DNA from: Oxalobacteraceae bacterium
GTDB lineage: Bacteria; Pseudomonadota; Gammaproteobacteria; Burkholderiales; Burkholderiaceae_D
DNA length: 36,806 bases
Reading direction: 5' to 3'
NCBI GenBank assembly: GCA_013284265.1
Contig: JABTBR010000061.1
Location: forward strand, 1-36,806
This document shows positions 16,301-34,886 of this stretch, in pieces (position 1 is the first letter of the stretch; every line of letters starts with the position of its first letter). The notes under the pieces were generated by a model, which was given only the letters and a program-made list of their open reading frames with translations, was not told the DNA's origin and did not search any database. The position numbers were made by a program, and so were the translations under genes.

Positions 16301-17087
16301 GATCGTGACCTCGCCGTTCCGCGCCCTGGGCAGCTTGCTCGGCGTCAGCGGCGACAAGCTCGAAGCCATCGATTTCGACGCCGGCAGCGCCGCCTTGCTG
16401 CCGCCCGAGCAGGAAAAACTGCGGCAGGTGGCCAAGATCCTGGCGGCGCGCCAGCAGTTGAACCTGTCCGTGCCCGGCCATTACAGCGAAGCGGCCGATG
16501 GGATGGCGCTGAAGACCCGTGCCTTGCGGCATGTGGTGGCGACGCGCGCGGGCATCAAGATGGAGGCGGGGGAGGAGCCGGGGCCGCTCGATCTGGGTAC
16601 CCGCAGCATCCGCGGCGCCGTGCGTGCGCTGTATGCCGAACGCTTCGGCGATGCCGAGCTGGACAAGCAGAAGAAACTGGCCGAAGCGGCTGCTCCTGGG
16701 GGCGCGGCAAAACCGTCCGCATCGTCGGCTGTGCCGGCCGCGCCGGCTGCCACGCAGGCCGATGCCGGCGCCAAGGCCGTCGCAGCTACGGCAGCGGCCC
16801 AGCAGAAACTGCCGATCTGGCAGCGTGTGGGCAAGCTGATCCAGGGCGAACCCCAGGTGGCCGATGCCACGGCTTTTTATGACGGTCTGTGGCACAAGCT
16901 GGAACAGCAGCAGCCGCTGGCGCCCGATGCCTTGAGCAAACTGGGCAGCCAGCGTTCCGCCGCGATCCTTGCCGCGTTGAAGGATGCCGGCGTGGCCCCT
17001 GCCAGCGCCACGGCGGGCACGCCGCAGGCCATCTCGGCCGAGCCGGGGAAACTCGTTCCGCTGACCTTGGGCCTGTCCGCCAAGTAA
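13395..17087 (+). CDS. DUF748 / AsmA-like envelope protein (1230 aa)
   Basis: The N-terminus has a basic patch, then a single membrane anchor (about residues 13-32), followed by a very long periplasmic part of repeated beta-strand units (for example GKFDASLNGALLALHDIGLRRGE and KLDFTDLSLRPQFSAKIYELNGVVSGL), as in DUF748 proteins related to AsmA. Near the C-terminus DFDAGSAALLPPEQEKLRQVAKIL recalls the start of an OmpA-like segment. Several Ala/Pro-rich low-complexity linkers separate the blocks (about 335-375, 505-545, 735-775, 1100-1140). The chosen TTG start at 13395 lies 5 bases after GGGGAGA. AsmA-like proteins are thought to carry or organise lipids between the two membranes; that role is inferred here. 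A strong terminator follows, so it ends its own unit. Confidence 0.85.
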   Translation: MQLKNVRWKRWAAGAAGVVAVYGAAGYWLLPQLISSQLPAFVQTELERKASVGEVSFNPFTLRLQLRDLRLSETNDTPLFALGGLVVELNWSSMLHRAWHLAEIRLSAPALHLAIAPDGKFNVSELLATWEKRHHEKTPDTGMPRLIIDHFALEQGKVEMQDRQAGYTESFTPINFALDNLSTLPEHDGNHRFAADAVHGGKLEWRGKSSLSPIRGEGELTLDKLALPGLAAYLKSTSLVRLTQGQLSAKLPYKFAYANGKFDASLNGALLALHDIGLRRGETGSNFTDLKLFELSGVDLDLRTRAASVAALKVEGGQLSLKRDAKGELDLANLTVPVANATPAGMPPLAGQGANAETVASVPASASVPTPAAKTAAPAPWKLQFKQVAIDQLAINMSDASVSPALTLNAASSQLRMQLSMEQGAGGFKLNIGDAGLSFNEVVLANGAQKHVQLGELGLTEGALDLAARSLTLGRLYADGGQVALTRDAQGQFTIVKGLPKSGAAEPANAASVKTAAAKTAAASATPAETQQAAWQVSARSVELNKFGLKLDDKGTGIQANVQDLHIALTGASSNLAQPLQFDAGLSVREGGSFTAKGKLVPSTAAFEAEVALKQLALAPVQPLLSQHLKLKLAGGSLSARGRLTSGNAAVNKNDFSYAGSVEVAGLALNEEDGDPFAAWKSVRADKVNFSLGPDMLEIPELRIVEPNAKLIIENDRSFNASRLLVQGDGGKAASTGAVTAAAGVAAASVSVPANANASRVASQSSVAVPTPAATPFPVRVRRVRLQNAKLDFTDLSLRPQFSAKIYELNGVVSGLSSKKEARSQIELDGRVDEFGQARVRGQLNPFAPSDNTDLNVVFKNVDMVSASPYTMKFAGYKIAEGKISLDLQYKVRKNQLEGNNQIVFDKLTLGERADSPDALQIPLALALAILKDSDGRIDLGLPVSGDMNDPQFSYGSVVWKALGNVLSKIVTSPFRALGSLLGVSGDKLEAIDFDAGSAALLPPEQEKLRQVAKILAARQQLNLSVPGHYSEAADGMALKTRALRHVVATRAGIKMEAGEEPGPLDLGTRSIRGAVRALYAERFGDAELDKQKKLAEAAAPGGAAKPSASSAVPAAPAATQADAGAKAVAATAAAQQKLPIWQRVGKLIQGEPQVADATAFYDGLWHKLEQQQPLAPDALSKLGSQRSAAILAALKDAGVAPASATAGTPQAISAEPGKLVPLTLGLSAK

Positions 17088-17120
17088 GCGCCCGGCCTGC
17101 CCGGACGGATGGTTTTTCTG

Positions 17121-17151
17121 AAAACCCGCGATCGCTTCGCGGGTTTTTTTT
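17121..17151 (+). terminator. rho-independent terminator after the DUF748 gene
   Basis: An 11-bp stem (AAAACCCGCGA paired with TCGCGGGTTTT) with the 5-base loop TCGCT runs into a tract of eight T residues, 33 bases after the stop at 17087. It insulates the siderophore cluster from upstream transcription. Confidence 0.9.
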
Positions 17152-17277
17152 CGGGTGGCGCGGAAGCGCTCCCAGCCCATTTGGCCATCCCGGCTGGTAG
17201 TTTTTTCATTTTCGTCAGGACTTTTTTCCCATTTCGTATGCAAATTTAGCAATGTTGTTCGCCATTTCGCTGTAAAA

Positions 17278-17296
17278 TGGAATGATAATTATTCGC
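17278..17296. promoter_or_regulatory. putative Fur box upstream of the ECF sigma gene
   Basis: The site, centred on AATGATAATTATT, matches the 19-bp consensus GATAATGATAATCATTATC at 13 positions by eye. It directly abuts a -10-like TAAAAT (17273-17278) and lies about 60 bases before the sigma factor start. Iron-loaded Fur would repress the sigma factor and so the whole cluster. No good -35 was identified. Confidence 0.6.
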
Positions 17297-17353
17297 ATTT
17301 GGATCAAGGCCCGATGTTCAGGGAATTTGCATATCGCCGGGAGGTATTTTTTC

Positions 17354-17866
17354 GTGTCCTTACAATTGTCGCTGGGCGATGTCTTTATTGAGCATCGCTC
17401 CCAACTTCGCCAGATGGCGATGAATATCGTCCGTACCGCCGATCTGGCCGATGAAATCATGCAGGATGCCTATTTGAAGCTGGCCGACGGCAGTTGCGTG
17501 CGCAGCGTGCAAAAGCCGCTGTTCTATTGCTTCCAGGTGGTGCGCAATCTGGCGATGGATCACTTCCGGCGCCATAGTACCGAGGCGAGCTACCGCACCT
17601 TTGGCCTCGATGTGGAAACGCTGGAGCGTCCGAGCGGCGCCACGCCGGACAAGATCCTCAACGAGAAGCGGGTGGTGGCCGCCATCGAGCAGGCGCTGAA
17701 CGGCTTGCCGGAACGGACCCGGCGCGCTTTCGAACTGTATCGCCTGCAGGAGATGACCCAGCGCGACATCGCCGTGCGGCTGGGCTGCTCGGCCACGCTG
17801 GTGAACTTCATGATCCGCGATGCGCTCGAGGCGCTGCAAGGCTGCCGCGATCTGCTCGACGACTAA
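17354..17866 (+). CDS. FecI-type ECF RNA polymerase sigma factor
   Basis: The 170 residues show sigma region 2 (HRSQLRQMAMNIVRTADLADEIMQDAYLKLAD and the promoter-melting part FYCFQVVRNLAMDHFRRHSTE) and sigma region 4 with its helix-turn-helix (LPERTRRAFELYRLQEMTQRDIAVRLGCSATLVNFMIRDALEAL). It resembles iron-starvation sigma factors of the FecI/PvdS group. The GTG at 17354 is preferred because GGGAGG lies 9 bases upstream; an in-frame ATG at 17282 falls within the Fur box and would add 24 atypical residues. A Fur box and a strong upstream terminator suggest it opens the siderophore regulon and transcribes the downstream genes when iron is scarce. Confidence 0.88.
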   Translation: MSLQLSLGDVFIEHRSQLRQMAMNIVRTADLADEIMQDAYLKLADGSCVRSVQKPLFYCFQVVRNLAMDHFRRHSTEASYRTFGLDVETLERPSGATPDKILNEKRVVAAIEQALNGLPERTRRAFELYRLQEMTQRDIAVRLGCSATLVNFMIRDALEALQGCRDLLDD

Positions 17867-17977
17867 GGTGGCCGCCAGGCGCCGGACGGCGACTGGCATT
17901 TCTGTCCGTTCTCGATTATCCTTCCGAACAGAGCGTCCCGGCCTCCCGGTCCGCACCGCATACCTGCAGGAGAGAGC

Positions 17978-18196
17978 ATGGACAAGGAAGTATCCCCGGA
18001 TCTGGTGTGGAACACCGCCTGGGCCTGGGTCGTGCGCGAGCATGAGAGCGCGCCTTTCGATGCCGCCACCCGTTCCGAACTGACGCTCTGGCTGGCCGCC
18101 CACGAGCAGCACCGCAAACAGTACGATAAAGCTTGCCGCCTATGGCTGCTAACTGGCCTGGTGCCGCCGGCGTTCGAAAATGGCGTGCCGGAGTAG
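17978..18196 (+). CDS. stand-alone DUF4880 protein (FecR N-terminal domain only, 72 aa)
   Basis: The sequence AWAWVVREHESAPFDAATRSELTLWLAAHEQHRKQYDKACRLW (about residues 14-56) is the DUF4880 domain that forms the cytoplasmic, sigma-binding N-terminus of FecR anti-sigma factors. The protein stops right after it: there is no membrane helix and no periplasmic FecR or STN-interacting domain. The start follows a GGAGAG site. Its position directly after the sigma factor gene fits a soluble sigma regulator that cannot receive a TonB-receptor signal. It could also be a truncation remnant, but no FecR sequence was found downstream. Confidence 0.75.
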   Translation: MDKEVSPDLVWNTAWAWVVREHESAPFDAATRSELTLWLAAHEQHRKQYDKACRLWLLTGLVPPAFENGVPE

Positions 18197-18436
18197 TCGC
18201 ACTTTCGCAATTCCCCTTCCCGCAGGTTTCCCTTTTTTGATTGTGCTCATCCGCAGCCACACTGGCCGCGGCCAAGGCGCGCCTGTCGCCATCAGGCTTT
18301 CTGCCGCATCGCATAATTCTCTTCACTCTTTCTGGGCCGGGCACTAAACAAGCCGCCCGTTGCCGCGTCTTTGCTACAGAGGCATGGAGCCTGATGCTCC
18401 TGCCACGCTTCTGTTCAATCCCACTAAGGACGCCGC
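18197..18436. other. intergenic region before the biosynthetic operon
   Basis: These 240 bases separate the regulatory pair from the biosynthetic genes. I found no ORF or Fur-like site. The promoter read by the ECF sigma factor would be expected here but cannot be assigned by eye. An AAGGA ribosome site for the MbtH-like gene lies at the right end. Confidence 0.5.
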
Positions 18437-18691
18437 ATGTCTACCAGCTGCTTTGACCGCGAGGACGAAATTTTCATCGTCCTGATAAATCACGAAGACC
18501 AATATTCCATCTGGCCGCAATGGAAATCCGTACCGGGCGGCTGGAGCGCCGTCGACGGCATCCAGGGCGACAAGAAAACCGTGCTCGCATATGTCGAACG
18601 GGCCTGGACCGATATGCGTCCCCGTTCGCTGCGCGAGTGGATGGCGGGGCAGGGCCTGGACGCGCCTGCAAACGCCAACGGCGCGGCCTGA
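18437..18691 (+). CDS. MbtH-like protein
   Basis: The 84 residues carry the family signature: NHEDQYSIWPQWKSVPGGWSAV (about residues 18-39, the N-x-E-x-Q-x-S-x-W-P and P-x-GW pattern) and a C-terminal TDMRPRSLREWM with the conserved RP. MbtH-like proteins bind NRPS adenylation domains and help them fold and activate amino acids; the Asp and Thr A domains encoded downstream are the likely partners. AAGGA lies about 8 bases before the ATG. The thioesterase gene begins 5 bases after the stop, so the genes are in one operon. Confidence 0.95.
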   Translation: MSTSCFDREDEIFIVLINHEDQYSIWPQWKSVPGGWSAVDGIQGDKKTVLAYVERAWTDMRPRSLREWMAGQGLDAPANANGAA

Positions 18692-18696
18692 CAGCC

Positions 18697-19428
18697 ATGA
18701 GCGTCGTCAATCTGCTGTGCCTGCCCAACGCGGGAGCCAGCGCCACGATGTACCTGCGTTGGCGGCGCCTGTTGCCGACCTGGGTCAATCTGGTGCCGCT
18801 GGAATTGCCCGGCCGTGGCCGGCGCATGGGCGAGCCCTGTGCGGAAAATTTCGATCGGCTGGTGTCCCAGCTGTGCCGCGAGCATGCGGGCCTGATGCAG
18901 CAGCCATACGCGCTGTTCGGCCACAGCATGGGCGCGCTGCTGGCCTATGGCATCGCACGCCACCAGCATGAACAAGGACAGGCGTTGCCGCGTGTGCTGT
19001 TCGCCTCCGGCACCGCCGGTCCATCGCGGCGCGACAGCGACCGCTTCCTGCACACCAGCGACGCCGATCTGATCGCCGATATGCGGCGCCAGGGCGGCAC
19101 GCCCGAGGAGGTGTTCGAGAGCCCGGAACTGATGCGCATGACGCTCGATATCCTGGGCGCTGACTACCGCCTGTGCCAAAGTTTTGTCTATCGCGAGGGC
19201 GCGCCCTTGCCGATGCCGCTGGAAGTACTGGCCGGCCGTCAGGACGACATCGGCGCCGAGCGCGTATTGTCGTGGCAGCGCGAGGCCGGCACCGACTTTT
19301 CCCTGCAGTGGTTCCAGGGAGGCCATTTCTTTATTCGCCAGCAGGAAGCCGCAGTACTGCAAGCCATCTTACGGGAGCTGAAGCACCAGCTCGCGAGAGT
19401 TGCCGATGCAGCCTTTGCCACTGCCTGA
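18697..19428 (+). CDS. type II thioesterase (alpha/beta hydrolase)
   Basis: The 243 residues match editing thioesterases of NRPS systems: an N-terminal LLCLPNAGASATMYLRW, the GHSMG nucleophile elbow with S77, the acidic residue in AGRQDD (D183/D184), and H210 in QGGHFFI. It has no carrier or NRPS domain fused. Such enzymes remove stalled or wrongly primed groups from carrier protein arms. The gene lies between the MbtH-like and hydroxylase genes, with a 5-base gap upstream. Active-site residues are complete, so it is expected to be functional. Confidence 0.93.
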   Translation: MSVVNLLCLPNAGASATMYLRWRRLLPTWVNLVPLELPGRGRRMGEPCAENFDRLVSQLCREHAGLMQQPYALFGHSMGALLAYGIARHQHEQGQALPRVLFASGTAGPSRRDSDRFLHTSDADLIADMRRQGGTPEEVFESPELMRMTLDILGADYRLCQSFVYREGAPLPMPLEVLAGRQDDIGAERVLSWQREAGTDFSLQWFQGGHFFIRQQEAAVLQAILRELKHQLARVADAAFATA

Positions 19429-19528
19429 GCATCGCTCCGTTCCGAATCCCCCGGCAGCACGCCGGCTGCGCGATCCCGGCTCCCCCTCATTTCAGCGCCG
19501 CACCGGCCTGGCACACAAAGGATTAAAC

Positions 19529-20503
19529 ATGATGGAATTGATGACCCGATTCGAGCGCAGCGCGCCGCAGGACTCCGAACTGCCGGTGCTGATTACCCCG
19601 GCATTTGCCGGCGAGGCGCTGCTCGATGCACAAACCCGGCTCGCCGCCGAGATCGACGCGCACCTGAAGCAGGTGGGCGGCGTACTGCTGCGCGGCTTCG
19701 ACGTCCCGTCGGTACAGCACTTCCAGCAGTTCGCGGCCGGTTTTGGTCACCCGCTGCTCAATTATGAATTCGCCTCCACGCCGCGCAGCGCGGTCGATAC
19801 CGGTGTGTACACCTCCACCGAGTATCCGGCGCACCAGCATATTCCGCTGCATAACGAACAAGCCTACACGCGCGAGTGGCCGATGAAGATCTGGTTCCAC
19901 AGCGTGATCGCCGCTCCGAGTGGCGGCGAAACGCCGATCGCCGACAGCCGCGCCATCTACCGGCGCATGCCCGAGCATATCCGCGCGCGTTTCGCGCCTG
20001 GCATTCTGTACGTGCGCAACTACGGCGAGTTCGACATGCCGTGGCAGCAGGTCTTCAACACCGAGGTGCGCGCCGAGGTCGAGGCCTTCTGCGACCGCGC
20101 CCGCATCGGCTGGGAGTGGAAGGACGACGACGGACTGCGCACGACCCAGTTATGCCAGGCGATCGCCATCCACCCCCATACGGGCGACACGGTGTGGTTC
20201 AACCAGGGGCATCTGTTCCACGTCTCGAACCTGCAGCCGGAAGTGCGCGAGTCGCTGGAAGAGCTGTGCGGCGACGACTTGCCGCGCAACGTCTACTACG
20301 CCGACGGCAGCGTGATCCCGGACGCAATCTTCGAGGAAGTGCGCGCGGTACTGGCGGCCGAAACGGTGAGCTTCCGCTGGCAGGACGGCGATGTGCTCAT
20401 GCTCGACAACATGCTGGCGGCGCACGCGCGCGCGCCGTTCAAGGGGCCGCGCAAGGTGGTGGTGGCGATGGCCGAGCCGCACGGCAATCTGGATCAATTT
20501 TAA
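19529..20503 (+). CDS. stand-alone TauD/SyrP-like Asp beta-hydroxylase (Fe(II)/2-oxoglutarate)
   Basis: The 324 residues contain the facial triad of TauD-type dioxygenases: H108 and E110 in PLHNEQAY, a distal H299 in DNMLAAHARAPF, and R308 in FKGPRKVVV for 2-oxoglutarate. The overall pattern matches SyrP-like enzymes that hydroxylate carrier-bound Asp at the beta carbon. Published work on siderophore clusters separates free enzymes (TbetaH-Asp, giving L-erythro product) from NRPS-fused ones (IbetaH-Asp, giving L-threo). This free copy probably serves the first Asp module. The start at 19529 has AAAGGA 6 bases upstream; a longer in-frame reading from 19400 overlaps the thioesterase and is rejected. 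The NRPS gene follows after 15 bases. Confidence 0.9.
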   Translation: MMELMTRFERSAPQDSELPVLITPAFAGEALLDAQTRLAAEIDAHLKQVGGVLLRGFDVPSVQHFQQFAAGFGHPLLNYEFASTPRSAVDTGVYTSTEYPAHQHIPLHNEQAYTREWPMKIWFHSVIAAPSGGETPIADSRAIYRRMPEHIRARFAPGILYVRNYGEFDMPWQQVFNTEVRAEVEAFCDRARIGWEWKDDDGLRTTQLCQAIAIHPHTGDTVWFNQGHLFHVSNLQPEVRESLEELCGDDLPRNVYYADGSVIPDAIFEEVRAVLAAETVSFRWQDGDVLMLDNMLAAHARAPFKGPRKVVVAMAEPHGNLDQF

Positions 20504-20518
20504 AGCGAGTACTCCACG

Positions 20519-31616
<11,098 letters not shown>

Positions 31617-31624
<8 letters not shown>

Positions 31625-34600
31625 GTTGAACGAAACAGGCTTGCCGTCTGGGCAGGACAGTCTGGCGCTGGCGCCTGAACAGCGCGTGCTGCTGGGCGCG
31701 CAGGCACCGGATGCGCTGGCGAACGTGGTGCTGCTGGCCGAAATTCTCGCGCCCGGCGCGGCGGGCACGCTCGATGCCTCGGTGCTGCGCGCCGTCGTCA
31801 GCGACGTGATCGCACGGCATACCGTGCTGCGTCATGTGTTTGCCTATGCGGATGGTTATCGCGGTCTACGTCAAAGCGCACTCGATGCCGCGCCGCCGCT
31901 GGAGTGGCAGTATCTGGACTGGCGCGGCCAGGACGATGCGCGCGCCGTCGCGCAGTGGCACGATGACTTCGCGCGCGCGCCACTGGCGTTGGGGCAGGGC
32001 CAGCTGATACGGGCGGCGCTGCTGCGGCTCGACGATGGCAGCGCCATCCTGGCGCTGGCCGCATCCGCGTTGGCCGCCGATGGCGCCAGCCTGCGCAGCC
32101 TGCTCGCTCAGATCGAAGCGGCCTTCCATGGACAGGCCGATGTGGAGCCGGACCAGCCGTTCCAGTACGCCAGCTTCGTCGAATGGCGCCAGGATCTTAA
32201 CGAGGACGAGGATAGCGCCTCCGGCCGAAGCTACTGGGATGCGCAACTGCGCGCGCTGCAGGAACGTGGCGCACCGCGCCTGTCCTATCGGCGCGAGAGC
32301 GCGGGCGCGACTCGAAGCCAGAGTTCTGGCACGAACGCCCATGCGAATGTGACACCGTCATTGCGCGCGCAGTTGTTGGTGAACGCGCAGATCGACCCAA
32401 CGCTCGCTGTCAAAGTGGCCGGGCTGGCGCGCGCGCAGGACGTCAGTGTGGAAACCCTGCTGCAGTCGGTGTGGACCTTGCTGCTGGCGCGCCTGAGCGG
32501 CTACGCGCCTTGCGTGACGGGCTGGCAGCACGATTGCCGCCTGGACTACGAACCGATGCGGGGCGGTCTGGGCGTCTACGAGAAGATCCTGCCGGTGCTG
32601 GTGGATGTGCAGCCCGATGAGTACTTCACCGGCTGGCTGGGACGCTGTGCCGCGCTGGCGGAATCCCATCTGGAGGCGCAGGAAGCCCTGGTGCTGGACG
32701 ATTCGTTTATTCTTGGCCGTGTGACGATCGGCTTTGTCTACGGCGAGGCGCAGCCGGGCCGCTGGCAGCCACGTGAACAGTCGGCGCCGGTGGCGTTCGA
32801 GCTGGCGTTGGAGGTGCTGTGGAATGAAGACGGTGCCGCGCTGACGCTGCACGCCAACCCCGAACATTACTCACGTGCGGCACTGGAGCATCTGAGCGAG
32901 CAGTATGTCACGCTGCTGGCGGCCGTCTTGGCCCAGCCAGCAGCGCTGGTGCATGGCTACGATGTGATTGGTCCGCGTGAACGCGCCGCCGCATCGGCGT
33001 GGCAGCAGCGCGCTGACTTCGGCGGCAATACCGTGGGCTGGCACGTGGCGCAATGGGCCGGGCGCACGCCTGCCGCCGATGCGGTGGCGGCCGATGGCCT
33101 GGCATGGAGCTATGGCGAGTTGCTTGGGCGCGTACACCGCCTTGGCAATTGGATGTGTACGCGTGGCGTGGGGCCTGGCTCGCTGGTGGCCTTGAACATG
33201 CCGCGTTCGCCCGATCTGCTGGTGGCAATGCTGGCCACGTGGTCGGCGGGTGCGGCGTACCTGCCGCTGGAGCCCGAGTGGCCGGCCGCTCGCCGTGAGG
33301 CCGTATTGGCCGACGCGCAGGCGGTGCTGGTGCTGCATGCAGGCGCTGTGCAGCTCTCTGATGCGTCCGATGCGGCCGGGCGGACGGCGCATAGCGAAGC
33401 GGCGCTCGACCAGATCGACCTGGGCGCATTCTCCGACACAGCACCCGGCACGCCGGCCGGTCTCGATGCGCTGGCCTACGTGCTGTACACCTCCGGCTCC
33501 ACCGGCAAGCCCAAGGGAGTAAAGATCTCCCACGGCGCGCTGCTCAACTACGTGGCGGCAGTATCGGCCGCGCTGGAGTTGAACACGGTGCGGCGCTGGG
33601 CCTTGACCAGCACGGTCGCCGCCGACCTGGGGAACACCGCGCTGTTCGGCGCCTTGTTCAATGGCGCCTGCCTGGTGGTCGCCGGCGCCGGCGACACCGG
33701 CGACGGCGATGCTTTCAGCCGTTTCGTGCTGCGCCACGCGATCGATGGTTTGAAGATCGTGCCTTCGCATCTGGAAGCGCTGCTTGAATGCGCCGCGCCG
33801 CACTTGCCGCGCAAGCTGGTACTGGGAGGCGAAGCGGCGCCGCGCGCGCTGGTGGCGCGGATCGCCGCCTTGGCGCCCGATTGTGCCATCTATAACCATT
33901 ACGGCCCGACCGAGGCGACTGTCGGCGTGCTGGTACACGCCGTCGCGGTGCAAGGCGAGCTGGCCGAAGTGCTGCCATTGAGCCAGCCGCTGGCCAACAA
34001 CACCATCCGCGTGCTGGACGAAGCACTGCGGCCGGTGCCGGCCGGCGCCAAGGGCGAGCTGTATGTGGGCGGTGCCCAGCTGTGCCAGGGATACCTGAAC
34101 CGCAGCGCGGACGGCGCCTTCGTCGCCGATCCGCTGCAGCCGGAAGCGCGCCTCTATCGCACCGGCGATCTGGCCTATGTGCTGCCTGAGGGCGGCGTGC
34201 GTCTGGCAGGACGAGCCGATCACCAGCTCAAAATTCGCGGCTACCGCGTGGAGCCGGGCGAGATTGAAGCGCTGCTGCTGAATCAGCCGGGGGTGCGCCA
34301 GGCCGTGGTGCTGCCGGTAGCGACCGTGCAGGGCGGGCTGGAACTGGCCGCCTTCCTGATGGGCGACGCCACGTTGGCGGCCGATGGCGCGCTGGCCGCG
34401 CTGCGCATCAGTGCCGCCGCCTTGCTGCCCGCGCATATGGTGCCTGCGCGTCTGACCCTGCTGGCGGAGTTCCCGCGTCTGGCCAACGGCAAGATCGACC
34501 GCCTTGCGCTCGCCTCGGCGCGCGCGCAGCAGGTACCCGCCGGCGTTGCCGCCCCACGCGATGCGCTCGAAACGGTGCTGGCTTCCTGCATGGCGCAGGT

Positions 34601-34871
34601 GCTGGGCCGCGAGCGGGTCGGCGTGGATGAAGACTTCTTCGAGCTGGGTGGCCACTCGCTGCTGGTGATCAAGCTGGTGGCGCGGATACGCAAGCGCCTG
34701 CAGTTGGAACTGGCCGCGGCCGTCATTTTCGACCATTCGAGTGTGGCCGCACTGGCTGCCGCGCTGCGCAAGGACCGCAGCGCGACCCAACTGGCGCGGC
34801 TGGAAGAGCTGGCCGTGCAGGCTGTGCACGATGCGCAGCCAGGGGCTGCGGCCGGCCATACGACGAACTGA
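31617..34871 (+). CDS. NRPS 2: degenerate C-like (interface?) domain-A(Asp)-PCP (1084 aa)
   Basis: Residues 1 to about 450 have the length and general pattern of a condensation domain, but the catalytic HHxxxDG is replaced by SALAADG (150-156), so both histidines are lost, and the N-terminal core motif is also degenerate. The A domain (about 475-985, TSGSTGKPKG near 625-634) reads D-L-T-K-V-G-H-V-G by hand alignment, an Asp code identical to that of A1 in NRPS 1. The PCP Ser is S1014 (LGGHSL). There is no thioesterase or epimerase domain. The ATG at 31617 overlaps the NRPS 1 stop by 8 bases, so translation is coupled. The defective C-like domain is the best candidate here for the interface domain described in hydroxyaspartate siderophore synthetases, docking the NRPS 1 hydroxylase with this Asp module. 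Confidence 0.93.
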
Positions 34872-34886
34872 ATACTAGGATACTGA

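Noticed and set aside
15087..17252. Minus-strand open frame of 721 codons opposite the DUF748 gene
   Set aside because: Antisense shadow; it also spans the strong terminator at 17121-17151.
17282..17353. N-terminal extension of the sigma factor to the ATG at 17282
   Set aside because: It would lie within the Fur box and -10 area; the GTG at 17354 has GGGAGG at proper distance and matches the usual family start.
19400..19528. N-terminal extension of the stand-alone hydroxylase by 43 codons
   Set aside because: It overlaps the end of the thioesterase gene, is Pro/Arg-rich, and a good ribosome site with ATG lies at 19529.
32871..34859. Minus-strand open frame of 662 codons opposite NRPS 2
   Set aside because: Antisense shadow of the A and PCP domains; no recognisable protein pattern.
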